Positions 38,383 to 48,016 are shown, counted from the stretch's first letter. The stretch: DNA of 64,000 nucleotides from Halobacteriovorax sp. (GCA_024686135.1 JAIBDQ010000002.1:1-64000), one strand, 5' to 3'. Numbers and translations: made by a program. The notes: a model not told the origin generated them from the sequence alone.

Positions 38383-40018
38383 CAAACCAGGATCTATTAC
38401 ACTTGTTCAACTTACGCGTTTCGGAGATATCCTCCAAACAATTTGGGCCGTAAAAGACATAAAAACCTCCAACCCTGACTTAGCAGTTAATTTAGTTGTC
38501 CGCAAAAGCTTTGGTAAGCCACTCGCCTTCTTGCTAGATAAGTATTTCAATAATATCTATTACCTCGATTCTAAAAGTTTTATTGGAGACGATCTTACGA
38601 GTGGACTAGATTCGACTATAAAAGAAATCAACTCTTGGGAAACTAATGTTCTCGTCAATTTATCGTTCTCAAAGTCTTCCTCATATTTCTCCAGTTTGAT
38701 CAATGCAAACTTCAGGTTAGGAATGTCAGCTAGTCAGTTTGCAAGTGACAACGTAAACGGATCGTGGTCTGAATATTTATACAGCACAGTAATGAGAGGA
38801 CCCCTAAATTCTTTTTCTCTAGTAGATATATTCAAGTTTATCTTGGGAGCAAAAAATAGACCTTCGATGCCTGAAAAAAATCATACCGGCAATACTCTTG
38901 TAATTCATCCCTTTACCTCATCTGAAAAAAAGATGTGGTCTCCAAACAAATGGGGTGAAATTATCTTCAAAGTCTTGAAAAATAATCCTGAAATTAATTT
39001 ATCCATCGTGGGATCTAAAGAAGATTCCACCAGGGCCCAGGAGATCATCAAAAACCCTTTGTTATCTGATTACAATGAGAGAATTGACATAAATTGTGGA
39101 AACCTAGAAATAGAAGAGCTATATGAATTACTTCAAAACTCATTCTTATTCTGTGGGCATGATTCAATGGTGGGGCATCTTGCTTCTCTTGCTGGATTGC
39201 AGACATTAACACTATCACTTGGAACAGTTAGGGCAATAGAGTCAACACCCTACGGAATAAACAACTATGTTTTAGCACCAAGAACGCCATGCTTCCCATG
39301 TTTTCCCAGTGACCATTGTGCTGACTTTAAATGCCATAAGGACCTTAGCTATCAAGCCGTTACTGAATGCTTACAACAACTCATAGACACTAACGAGATC
39401 AGTGCCTCCGAGCTTCAAAAGAATGTTTCACCTCTACACTTAAGTACTGCAGATGTTCTTCAGTCAAACTTTTCAAAAGAAGGTCTTTTTTACTTAGAAA
39501 ACATCTCCTCGAATGAACTTTCCATGAATGAGTTATACCGAAAGTTTTATCGTATCGTTTGGCTTTACATGTTGGAAGAAACTGAAGAAAACAGCAGTTA
39601 CCCAAAACTTAACAAGGCAAGCTATGCTGGATTAGAAGGTTTTATACCTAATTTAAAACAGCTATTTGAATTAGCTGAATTTGGTAAAAAATATTCTCGA
39701 TTCATTTTAGAGGAAATATCAAAAGATCAACCTGACGTTGAGTATATAAAAAATTGTGGACAGAAAATAGAAGAGATTGATGAGATGCAAGTATTACTAG
39801 GAAAAGCATCACCTGCGTTGAATCCTATTATTGATTTTTTTAATCTTAAGAAATCTAAAATGGCTGGCAATAACCTGGTCGAGCTTTGTACTTCGTCACA
39901 CGAAATTTACCAAAGTATTGGAAGTTTCTGCAATATAATGTACGAGCTTATTGAAAAAACAATGAACGAATATAGTATTAAAAATAAAAAAAATTCCATG
40001 AAGGAAGCAAAGGAGTAG
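38375..40018 (+). CDS. GT9-family glycosyltransferase with Cys cluster and C-terminal extension
   Basis: LVQLTRFGDILQTIWAVKDIK, HPFTSSEKKMWSPNKWGEII, FCGHDSMVGHLASLAGL, CFPCFPSDHCADFKC. Confidence 0.85.
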   Translation: MSNKPGSITLVQLTRFGDILQTIWAVKDIKTSNPDLAVNLVVRKSFGKPLAFLLDKYFNNIYYLDSKSFIGDDLTSGLDSTIKEINSWETNVLVNLSFSKSSSYFSSLINANFRLGMSASQFASDNVNGSWSEYLYSTVMRGPLNSFSLVDIFKFILGAKNRPSMPEKNHTGNTLVIHPFTSSEKKMWSPNKWGEIIFKVLKNNPEINLSIVGSKEDSTRAQEIIKNPLLSDYNERIDINCGNLEIEELYELLQNSFLFCGHDSMVGHLASLAGLQTLTLSLGTVRAIESTPYGINNYVLAPRTPCFPCFPSDHCADFKCHKDLSYQAVTECLQQLIDTNEISASELQKNVSPLHLSTADVLQSNFSKEGLFYLENISSNELSMNELYRKFYRIVWLYMLEETEENSSYPKLNKASYAGLEGFIPNLKQLFELAEFGKKYSRFILEEISKDQPDVEYIKNCGQKIEEIDEMQVLLGKASPALNPIIDFFNLKKSKMAGNNLVELCTSSHEIYQSIGSFCNIMYELIEKTMNEYSIKNKKNSMKEAKE

Positions 40019-40022
40019 GACA

Positions 40023-40646
40023 ATGGCCCTAATTACCGTTAATCAGGAAGAAGTAAATTTAAAAACCCAGTCCAATCAAACTGTTAATGAGTTAATAGAT
40101 AAACTACTGAATGGAGTAATAAAGGATTCAGAAGTGATTACTTCGATTCAAATAAATGGCAAGCAACTTAATGAAGTTGAAGAAGGGGAGTGCTTACCTT
40201 CACAAATATCAGAGTTTTCTGAAATAGACTTCACAGTAAAATCAAGTATCGAATTAGCTTTTGAAGCTTTAGAAAGCTGCAGCTCATATATAGATGTTGT
40301 AATTAGTAAGATTCAAGAATTGAACAAGCTTTATGCCTCTGGCGAGTTGCAAAGTGCGAACTCTCTTTTTGCAGAAGTTATCGAAATTATGGATTTATTT
40401 GTACAATTGATGTCAAAGATACACAGCACATTAAGAGCTAATCTAGGTGATAAGTTCGAAAAAACTCAGACTTTGCAGAACCTTGAAATACACTTATTAT
40501 CTATACTGAAAGGTTTAGTCCCTGCAAAAGAGAAAAATGATATTATCATGCTCTGTGACCTACTCGAGTACGAACTTATCGATAATTTGACACAATGGAA
40601 GATAAAAGCAATCCCAGAATTAAAAAATCTCAAAAAGATTTCATAG
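40023..40646 (+). CDS. Conserved-looking helical protein of unknown function in the flagellar/GT operon
   Basis: 207 aa; beta-rich N-terminus then helical; 5 nt after the GT9 gene. Confidence 0.6.
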   Translation: MALITVNQEEVNLKTQSNQTVNELIDKLLNGVIKDSEVITSIQINGKQLNEVEEGECLPSQISEFSEIDFTVKSSIELAFEALESCSSYIDVVISKIQELNKLYASGELQSANSLFAEVIEIMDLFVQLMSKIHSTLRANLGDKFEKTQTLQNLEIHLLSILKGLVPAKEKNDIIMLCDLLEYELIDNLTQWKIKAIPELKNLKKIS

Positions 40647-42286
40647 AAGAAGACTCTTCGGATGGGCCTCTCTTCTCGGAGGCCCTTTCAATTTCAGACA
40701 AATCAAATTATTTAGAGCTGCAACTGAAAGAAGGAATGATTCACCTCACCCTTCCCAAAAAAACCTGCAACCAAAGGTCAATTCAGAAACTAAATCTTAA
40801 TAATGAAAAAATTACTGGTACTCCAGAACTAGAAAAGAAATGCCAAAAAATTCAACAACAGTTTTGGAAGGGTTTTAATAAGTTCTCATCATCATCAAAG
40901 TTTCACGAAAAAAGCTTAAATGAAGAAATTACGAGGAAACAAACCGTTGACCTACTTCACTCTGAACTCTATTCCTGGCACACACTCCTTAGGCATTTAG
41001 TTTCACTACCCTCCCTAACAAATTTTAATGTTTGCCAAATTCTCGCCCACGAGAAAGGAACAACAAATGTTGTAAGTTATTCTTTTGGGTCTGATAATCA
41101 ATTAAAAGAATCTAAAACCAGCATTGATTCATTTAATAAAGTTTTCACCCAGATTAAAAAGTCTAAAGGTAAACAATTTTCACAAACACAATTAACAATA
41201 CCGGAGTTCAATTTTGCCGGAAGTTTTTTAGCAAATATTTTTCAATCAAAAACACATAATATGTTATTCCTTCTTTCAGAGAATAGTTTTTTTCCGATTC
41301 CGGAAGAAATCATATTAGAGATGGACCTTATTTACCCACAAATTGGTGTCGTCCTCGAAAATATTATCCACAAAGACCTTTCCGATAGTAAGATTTCAAA
41401 TCTTTTTAGAGTTTTCGAACTTCTCCCAAATCCCATTTCTATACACAATCATTTGGGAGTTCCAATCTTTCAAAATGATGGTTATAAAAACAGTAACCTA
41501 AATGAAATAGAACCTAGTAACATATTCGAGGCTGATCTAAATAACGGATACAAACTTGTAATGATCAGAAACTCTGGTCTTAGTAAATCAGATATACAAC
41601 ATTTTCAGCGTGTAGGACTATTGGGTGAACTGTTAAATACTCTTCAGCATGAGCTCTCTAACCCGTTATTTGGTATACAGCTGGCAACAGACTTTTTAAA
41701 TCTGCAACCCAACGATGACTCAGTGTCCGAATCATTAATGGAAATCTCTGAAAACTGTAAACGCTGCCAAGACATAATTAAAGACTTTAAGTTCATATAT
41801 CAGGGTGGAGATAAGATTTTAGAAGTTAATTTGGAAAAACTTATTAAAGAAACTCTCACGTTAACAAAGTCTGCGAGTCGGGGTGTTCAAAAGAAACTTT
41901 TTAATAATTTAACCAATGATTTAATTACAACCAACCCTACTTGGCTCAGCCAAATTATATTTAATTTGATTATCAACTCTTCACAGGCGCTGCAGGCGCA
42001 GGGCTGTGACCAGGACGGAAGCGGCCTTATTGAGATTTCTTTAAAAAACATGGAAGATGGTAAGATGCTTATTACTGTAGACGACAATGGACCAGGTATA
42101 CCGGAAGATTTAAGCGCAACTGTTTTTGACCCATTTTATACGACAAAAGAAAAGGGCACCGGCTTAGGACTAGCGATCTGTCAGAATCTTGTACAGAAAC
42201 TAGGAGGCAAAATAAGCTATACTCAAAACGCTAGAGGCGGAGCATCATTTTCGCTTTTATTGCCAAGAAATGAGATACATAGTTAA
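40595..42286 (+). CDS. Sensor histidine kinase (true start uncertain, maybe near 40736)
   Basis: H-box LQHELSNPLFGIQLA, N-box IIFNLIINSSQAL, G-boxes DDNGPGIP and GTGLGLAICQNL. Confidence 0.9.
   Translation: MEDKSNPRIKKSQKDFIEEDSSDGPLFSEALSISDKSNYLELQLKEGMIHLTLPKKTCNQRSIQKLNLNNEKITGTPELEKKCQKIQQQFWKGFNKFSSSSKFHEKSLNEEITRKQTVDLLHSELYSWHTLLRHLVSLPSLTNFNVCQILAHEKGTTNVVSYSFGSDNQLKESKTSIDSFNKVFTQIKKSKGKQFSQTQLTIPEFNFAGSFLANIFQSKTHNMLFLLSENSFFPIPEEIILEMDLIYPQIGVVLENIIHKDLSDSKISNLFRVFELLPNPISIHNHLGVPIFQNDGYKNSNLNEIEPSNIFEADLNNGYKLVMIRNSGLSKSDIQHFQRVGLLGELLNTLQHELSNPLFGIQLATDFLNLQPNDDSVSESLMEISENCKRCQDIIKDFKFIYQGGDKILEVNLEKLIKETLTLTKSASRGVQKKLFNNLTNDLITTNPTWLSQIIFNLIINSSQALQAQGCDQDGSGLIEISLKNMEDGKMLITVDDNGPGIPEDLSATVFDPFYTTKEKGTGLGLAICQNLVQKLGGKISYTQNARGGASFSLLLPRNEIHS
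40664..40685 (+). terminator. Terminator-like hairpin overlapping the annotated N-terminus of the histidine kinase ORF
   Basis: GGGCCTC-tcttctcg-GAGGCCC-TTTCAATTT; 18 nt after the stop of the upstream gene. Confidence 0.5.
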
Positions 42287-42645
42287 TGAAAAAAATACTT
42301 CTAATCGAAGATGAAATTCTTATCCAAAAAAGTCTAAAAAAACTCTTAGAGGCCAAGGGCGCTGTTGTCTCTGTAGAGTCTTCAGGTAAAGAGGCCATTG
42401 AAACAATATTTCAAAATGATTTTGATAAAATAATCTGTGATTTAATGCTCAAAGATATCACAGGATTTGATGTTATCGAAGAATCTAAGAAAAGATATAC
42501 CATTGAAGAAATTGGGAAGTTATTTGTGATTATTACGGCGTATAGCTCACAACAAGTTCTCGACAAAGCAAATGGTTATGGTTGTACTGTGTTAAGTAAA
42601 CCCTTTGAAGATATGAAAGAAGCACTACAAACTTTTATGGAGTAA
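42286..42645 (+). CDS. Stand-alone response-regulator receiver domain
   Basis: KKILLIEDEILIQKSLKKLL, IICDLMLKD, IITAYSS, LSKPF; no output domain. Confidence 0.93.
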   Translation: MKKILLIEDEILIQKSLKKLLEAKGAVVSVESSGKEAIETIFQNDFDKIICDLMLKDITGFDVIEESKKRYTIEEIGKLFVIITAYSSQQVLDKANGYGCTVLSKPFEDMKEALQTFME

Positions 42646-42647
42646 AT

Positions 42648-43550
42648 GTGGGTAAGAAGGCAAAACTTAAAAATGTTTGTATCGTTTTGAAGCCAAAGCT
42701 TAATAGCGAGTTTTCCAGTATTTTGCCAACACTAGTTTCTTGGTTAAGAAGAAGATCAGTAAAAGTTTACTTTCAAGAGGATCAGATAAAATTAATTGAT
42801 AAAATTATAAGTTGTTCTTCATATGAAATTATTGGAAATGATTCGAACTTTAAGGACGTTGATCTAATCGTTACTCTTGGTGGAGATGGAACTCTTATAG
42901 GTCTTTCTAGGAAGGGCTCTCGCACAACCCCACCCATTTTCGGTGTAAATATGGGGCACCTGGGGTTTATAACTGAATTTTCCAAATCTGAACTTTATGA
43001 TGAACTAGAAGTTGCCCTTACAGGGAAGTCGCCATTAGTTAAAGTTCATCTCTTCAAAGTGGAAGTTACTAACAAGAAAGGTAAGAAAGATAGATTTTAC
43101 TTTATAAATGATATTGTTTTTAATCAGAGTAATATATCTAGATTAGTTACAGTTCGGGTTAAAGCAAATGAAGAGCCTGTTTACACTCTATCGGGCGATG
43201 GCCTAATAATTAGCTCTCCTATTGGTTCCACTGCTTACAGCTTGGCTGCAGGTGGTCCCATTATTCACTCAGATGTAAAGTCCCTTGTAATGACTCCCAT
43301 CTGTCCCCATAGTCTAAATTATAGACCAATTGTATTACCTTCCTCAACCGACCTTGAAGTTCGACCCGGAGGAAAAAATGAACAAATTAATATTACGCTA
43401 GATGGACAGCAAGCAATATCACTTGAACCAACTGATATTGTTAATATAAAAATAAGTCCATCTCGATATGTTCAATTTATTAAAAATCCAAATAAGACAT
43501 ATTTTCATACCTTAAAAACGAAATTCACACATGGACGTAGGGAGTTATAA
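42648..43550 (+). CDS. nadK: NAD kinase (GTG start)
   Basis: VTLGGDGTLI, GVNMGHLGFITEF, SPIGSTAYSLAAGGPI. Confidence 0.96.
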   Translation: MGKKAKLKNVCIVLKPKLNSEFSSILPTLVSWLRRRSVKVYFQEDQIKLIDKIISCSSYEIIGNDSNFKDVDLIVTLGGDGTLIGLSRKGSRTTPPIFGVNMGHLGFITEFSKSELYDELEVALTGKSPLVKVHLFKVEVTNKKGKKDRFYFINDIVFNQSNISRLVTVRVKANEEPVYTLSGDGLIISSPIGSTAYSLAAGGPIIHSDVKSLVMTPICPHSLNYRPIVLPSSTDLEVRPGGKNEQINITLDGQQAISLEPTDIVNIKISPSRYVQFIKNPNKTYFHTLKTKFTHGRREL

Positions 43551-45176
43551 ATGAACTCAGTACTTAAAATAGACAATTTACTTATTAATAATTTTGCCAC
43601 GATCAAAAACCAATCAATCGACTTTAGCAATGGCTTTAATGTTATCGTAGGAGAAACTGGTAGTGGGAAGAGTCTCATCCTAGATGCACTACAACTAACA
43701 TTTGGTGCAAGAGCGGAAAAAAAGCTTGTAAGAAAAGATTGTGAATTTTCTACAGTCGAAGTTTCTTTCTCAATAGAAAATAGTGGATATAAAAAGATAA
43801 AGAAGTTTTGTGATGAATTAGGCTTTCCCTTTGAAGACTCTATACATATTAAAAGAGTTATTTACAAAGAAGGTAACTCAAAAGCATTTTTAAATCATCA
43901 GTCATGCCCTTTAAATATTTTAACAAAGTTTACAAGAAAGTTTATCGACCTAGTAGGCCAGTTCGAAAATCAAAAATTGCTTTCTCCTGAGTATCAATTA
44001 AAACTTCTAGATTCATTTGCCAGAATAGATAGTAACTTTAAAAAGTTTTCAGAACTCTATACCTCTCTTAAGTCGCTTAACCAAGAGTTAGACGATCTTG
44101 AGGGGCGGATAGAAAACCGAGAGAGGGAGATAGATTATTTAGAGTTTCAACTAAGCGAATTCGAAAGCTTAAATCCCTCACTAGAAGAAGAAGAGAAATT
44201 AATTCAAGAAAAAAATTCAATACTGAATATAGAAAAGATTGATTCTCTAGCGGAAGAATTTAAGTATTTAACATTTGAAGAAAATGACGGAGGGTTTCTC
44301 TCCAGGTTTAAAAGTGTTTCCTCAAAAATATTAAATATGTCTTTTGAGGATAGTGATTTAATACAGAACAAAGTAGAATCTATCGAAAATACTCTCTTTG
44401 AAATTGATGAATTGCTCAGGGGAAAATCTGGTGCAGTTCAAGACTCTGATGAAAAAATAGAAGAGGTTTTAGATTTATTAGATCGATATCAAAAACTAAA
44501 AAGAAAGTTTAATTTATCTACTGAAGAACTGAGTGATAAGCGTGACATTCTCCAAAATGACCTTGAAAAGCTCAAAAGTATCGAGAATTGTATTGAAAGC
44601 TTAAAGACGAAAATTACTGAAGTTAAAGAACAGTGTTTAAACCTAGCTTTAGAATTACATAGAAATAGAACAGCTGCAGCATCTAACCTATCAAAAGAAC
44701 TAACTAGAGTTATCCAAAAACTCAACATGGAAGGTGCTAGCATTAAGTTCAACTGTGAAGAAACTAGTGATTTGTCCTCTAATGGTCTCACGAAGCTAGA
44801 GTTACTAGCAGAAACTAACCCTGGAGAAGGATTCCACAACCTAAGCAAGATTGCTTCAGGAGGAGAACTTTCTAGAATTTTACTTTCCCTAAGACATCTA
44901 ATGACCACCCAAGACTCCATCTCTGTATTTTTATTCGATGAAATTGATACTGGTATTGGTGGCAAAACAGCATTAAAAATTGGTGAAATGTTAAAAGAAA
45001 TTAGTACTAGCTCTCAAGTCATAGCTATAACCCATCTTCCTCAGATAGCTAGCTTTTCTAACAATCTCGTTGCTGTAGAGAAGAAAACTATAGATTCCAG
45101 AACAGAGTCTAAAGTAAGTGTCTTAAGTGATAAGGCAATAAAAGGGTATATAAACCAAATGGCTAGTTTAAGTTAA
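43551..45176 (+). CDS. recN: DNA repair protein RecN
   Basis: SNGFNVIVGETGSGKSLILDAL, LSKIASGGELSRILLSLR, FDEIDTGIGGKTA. Confidence 0.96.
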   Translation: MNSVLKIDNLLINNFATIKNQSIDFSNGFNVIVGETGSGKSLILDALQLTFGARAEKKLVRKDCEFSTVEVSFSIENSGYKKIKKFCDELGFPFEDSIHIKRVIYKEGNSKAFLNHQSCPLNILTKFTRKFIDLVGQFENQKLLSPEYQLKLLDSFARIDSNFKKFSELYTSLKSLNQELDDLEGRIENREREIDYLEFQLSEFESLNPSLEEEEKLIQEKNSILNIEKIDSLAEEFKYLTFEENDGGFLSRFKSVSSKILNMSFEDSDLIQNKVESIENTLFEIDELLRGKSGAVQDSDEKIEEVLDLLDRYQKLKRKFNLSTEELSDKRDILQNDLEKLKSIENCIESLKTKITEVKEQCLNLALELHRNRTAAASNLSKELTRVIQKLNMEGASIKFNCEETSDLSSNGLTKLELLAETNPGEGFHNLSKIASGGELSRILLSLRHLMTTQDSISVFLFDEIDTGIGGKTALKIGEMLKEISTSSQVIAITHLPQIASFSNNLVAVEKKTIDSRTESKVSVLSDKAIKGYINQMASLS

Positions 45177-45897
45177 TAAACTGATGTTGATCATTTATAA
45201 ATATAAATGTTCTCTCCGACAGGGCATATCCGTTATTTAAATATATATATCCATTAGGGGAACTATACATATCCTTTACGTGGGAATGTCCGGTCACAAT
45301 CAAATCAAAATCTTCTTGCACCCTTAAAACTTCTGTGGATCTTCTGAACTTATCTTTAATTAATTCTATTTTCTCATTATATTTTTCGATGTTCTTTTTA
45401 CGTGAACGTGAAGACGCCCAATCCCCAACAGATTTAGTAATAGAGAAGGGGACAATACTCTCGGCCAATACTTTGATCGGAAAGGATCTAATTAGTTTGC
45501 TATATATTTTATAACTAGGGTTTTCTATTTCTATATCGTCCCCATGTGAAAATAGAATTTTTTGATCTAGGTGCTCAATTTTTATAAAACCTGTGGAGAA
45601 AAAGAAGTTCTTATGCCCCAAGAATCTTTTAAGAAATTTACCAATATGAAAGTCATGATTACCCTCAAGATAGTGCACTTCTGCGCCTGAGTCCATAAGT
45701 TCAGTTAAGCGATCAAAAATTAATTTATATTCCAGGTAAAAACTTTCACTACCTCCAACGAGGAGATCAAATATATCACCAAGAAGAATGATTTTTTGAG
45801 AGGTAATTACTTTTTCATGATTTAAAAAGCTTAGAAAGAGATGGTATGCATCATCTCCACTTTTTTTAATATGAACATCAGAAATTATTGAGATCAT
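45163..45897 (-). CDS. Calcineurin-like phosphoesterase, LpxH-like
   Basis: ISDVHI, LLGDIFDLLVG, LEGNHDFHIG, SHGDD, GHSH. Confidence 0.85.
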   Translation of the reverse strand: MISIISDVHIKKSGDDAYHLFLSFLNHEKVITSQKIILLGDIFDLLVGGSESFYLEYKLIFDRLTELMDSGAEVHYLEGNHDFHIGKFLKRFLGHKNFFFSTGFIKIEHLDQKILFSHGDDIEIENPSYKIYSKLIRSFPIKVLAESIVPFSITKSVGDWASSRSRKKNIEKYNEKIELIKDKFRRSTEVLRVQEDFDLIVTGHSHVKDMYSSPNGYIYLNNGYALSERTFIFINDQHQFINLN

Positions 45898-45946
45898 ATC
45901 TAATTTTAGGGGATTTAAAGGTTATTGTATATCTAAGCCTTAAGAG

Positions 45947-45970
45947 ACCCCCTCAGAAGACTGAGGGGGT
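45947..45970 (-). terminator. Inverted repeat downstream of flagellin gene 1, probable terminator
   Basis: ACCCCCTCAG-AAGA-CTGAGGGGGT, 10-bp perfect stem, GNRA-like tetraloop on + strand; no clean U-tract. Confidence 0.55.
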
Positions 45971-46029
45971 TGGGCTTAAAGGGAGAATACAAATCATTGC
46001 TCAATATTTTGTAGAATCCCTATTCGATA

Positions 46030-46860
46030 TTAAATTAACTTTAAACTTGAGTTTCCAATATTATTTGCTTGTGCAAGTGTACTAATACCTGCCGCTTTAG
46101 TAATTTGCTTCGAAGCTAGTGTTGCCGCTTCTTGAGCTACATCAACATCCTGGATCACAGACCTAGCCTGTTCAGTGTTAACTGTTTGACCCTCTAAGTT
46201 TGTCATAGTTGCTTGCAACCTATTCTGAAGCGCTCCTAGGTTAGCTCTTTGGCCAGACACTTGGTTAATAGCTTCGTCTAATGAACCAATAGATTCTAGA
46301 GCATCACTTTTTTCAAGGACTCCGGAGCCACTAATTCCTATATTTGAAGACGTTGCAACTGTTGCATCTGAATCAAATTGTATCGTATTTTCTTCTCCAG
46401 CAAAGGTTCCTACATGAAAATCTAAGACCCCTGCACCTTCACCACTCAGAAGGTTCATGCCATTGAATTTTGTTGATGAGGCAATTCTATCAACCTCGGT
46501 TGTTAATTGTTGGTATTCAAGATCAAGAAATGCTCTTTCATCTTCTCCAATAGTATCTGATGCAGACTGAACACTAAGCTCTCTCAATCTAATTAGAATG
46601 TTAGAAACCTCGTTAAGCCCACCTTCTGCTGTTTGCACAACACTGATACCATCATTCGCATTTCGTGCAGCTTGCCTTAACCCACTCGCTTGAGCTTTTA
46701 AGTTCGTAGCGATGGCCAAACCAGCAGCATCATCTGCAGCACTGCTAATTCTTGACCCTGAGGAAAGTTTTGCTAATGATTTTGTTTCATCTCGAGATGC
46801 TTCTTTTAAATTCTTTTGCACCATCTCTGAAGCAATGTTTGTTGAAATTCTTAAGCCCAT
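46030..46860 (-). CDS. fliC: Flagellin 1
   Basis: GLRISTNIASEMVQKNL...LSSGSRISSAADDAAGLAIA and C-terminal coiled coil; 276 aa. Confidence 0.95.
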   Translation of the reverse strand: MGLRISTNIASEMVQKNLKEASRDETKSLAKLSSGSRISSAADDAAGLAIATNLKAQASGLRQAARNANDGISVVQTAEGGLNEVSNILIRLRELSVQSASDTIGEDERAFLDLEYQQLTTEVDRIASSTKFNGMNLLSGEGAGVLDFHVGTFAGEENTIQFDSDATVATSSNIGISGSGVLEKSDALESIGSLDEAINQVSGQRANLGALQNRLQATMTNLEGQTVNTEQARSVIQDVDVAQEAATLASKQITKAAGISTLAQANNIGNSSLKLI

Positions 46861-46916
46861 TTTAATTCTCCTGTAGTTTTAATGTTTTGACCGAGCAATT
46901 AGGTCAGTTAATAAAC

Positions 46917-46943
46917 TCTTCGGAGGTAAAAATAAAAACTTTA
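46917..46943 (-). promoter_or_regulatory. Sigma28 (FliA)-like promoter of flagellin 1
   Basis: Minus strand TAAAGTTT-N11-TCCGAAGA; compare TAAAGTTT-N11-GCCGATAA (8/8 and 5/8). Confidence 0.75.
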
Positions 46944-46994
46944 GTCTTTTTATCAAGTATTATTGTTTTTTTTTAGTTTTATGCTTTAAAACTG

Positions 46995-47017
46995 AAAAAG
47001 GGAGCCATTTGGCTCCC
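46995..47017 (-). terminator. Rho-independent terminator of flagellin 2
   Basis: Minus strand GGGAGCC-AAAT-GGCTCCC-TTTTT. Confidence 0.88.
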
Positions 47018-47051
47018 TAATTCGAGTAATTAACATGTTGTATAGATTTTC

Positions 47052-47882
47052 TTAGATCAACTTAAGCGCACTATTCATTGAACTATTAGTCTGAGCAAGT
47101 ACTGATGTATTAGCTTCAGAGAGTATTCTTTGCTTAGCGAGGCTTGCTGACTCTACGGCAATATCAGCATCTCTAATTCTTGAGTTAGCAGCTGACAGGT
47201 TTTCCGTTTGAACTTCTAAGTTGCTCATAGTTACTTGTAATCGGTTCTGGATTGCACCTAACTGGGCACGGTTTCCGTTTACAATATTAAGAGCGTTATC
47301 AATTCTTTCTAAATTTCCTCTTGCGTCGTCTTTAGTCGCAACATTAATTCCAGAAACACCCAAAGCGTCCAGACTTACATTTCCCTCTTCAGGTCTATAC
47401 GTAATCCTATCTGCAACTTCGTCATTTCCGATACCAACTTGAAGATCAACCTGACCACCCTCACCAGATAGTAATTTTCTTCCATTAAATTCTGTTGATT
47501 TTGCGATTCTATCAATCTCTGTTGCCAGTTCTTGAGCTTCTAAATCGCTAAACTTTCTTTCGTCTGCCCCAACTGTATCTGAAGCCGACTGGATTGAAAG
47601 TTCTCTTAGTCTAATAAGTAGGTTTGAAACCTCGTTCATTCCACCTTCGGCAGTTTGAACTAATGATATACCGTCGTTAGCATTTCTCGTGGCCTGATTA
47701 CCAGATCTAATCTGAGATCGTAATTTCTCAGAAATTGCTAAGCCGGCTGCATCGTCAGAAGCTGAATTAATTCTGCTGCCTGAAGATAATCTTTGTAATG
47801 TTTTAAATTCATCTCTTTTAATTTTTTGTAAACTGTTTGTAGCTTGAATTGAAGGTACATTCGTTCTAATTCGTAATCCCAT
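47052..47882 (-). CDS. fliC: Flagellin 2
   Basis: GLRIRTNVPSIQATNSLQKI...LSSGSRINSASDDAAGLAIS; 276 aa. Confidence 0.95.
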   Translation of the reverse strand: MGLRIRTNVPSIQATNSLQKIKRDEFKTLQRLSSGSRINSASDDAAGLAISEKLRSQIRSGNQATRNANDGISLVQTAEGGMNEVSNLLIRLRELSIQSASDTVGADERKFSDLEAQELATEIDRIAKSTEFNGRKLLSGEGGQVDLQVGIGNDEVADRITYRPEEGNVSLDALGVSGINVATKDDARGNLERIDNALNIVNGNRAQLGAIQNRLQVTMSNLEVQTENLSAANSRIRDADIAVESASLAKQRILSEANTSVLAQTNSSMNSALKLI

Positions 47883-47989
47883 GTTTAATCTCCTCGAAAC
47901 ATATACTTCCTCCTTAAAATGAAAAGTTTAGACAACCTTGTCAGAACCCATAATTAACAAGCACTCCCACAGTGCTGCTTACATAACCT

Positions 47990-48016
47990 GTATCGGGGTC
48001 GGGTATTAATACTTGA
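47990..48016 (-). promoter_or_regulatory. Sigma28 (FliA)-like promoter of flagellin 2
   Basis: Minus strand TCAAGTAT-N11-CCCGATAC; 6/8 and 6/8 to TAAAGTTT-N11-GCCGATAA. Confidence 0.7.

Noticed and set aside
44489-44965. 158-aa antisense ORF inside recN
   Set aside because: Opposite strand of a strongly supported gene; no recognisable motif or RBS.
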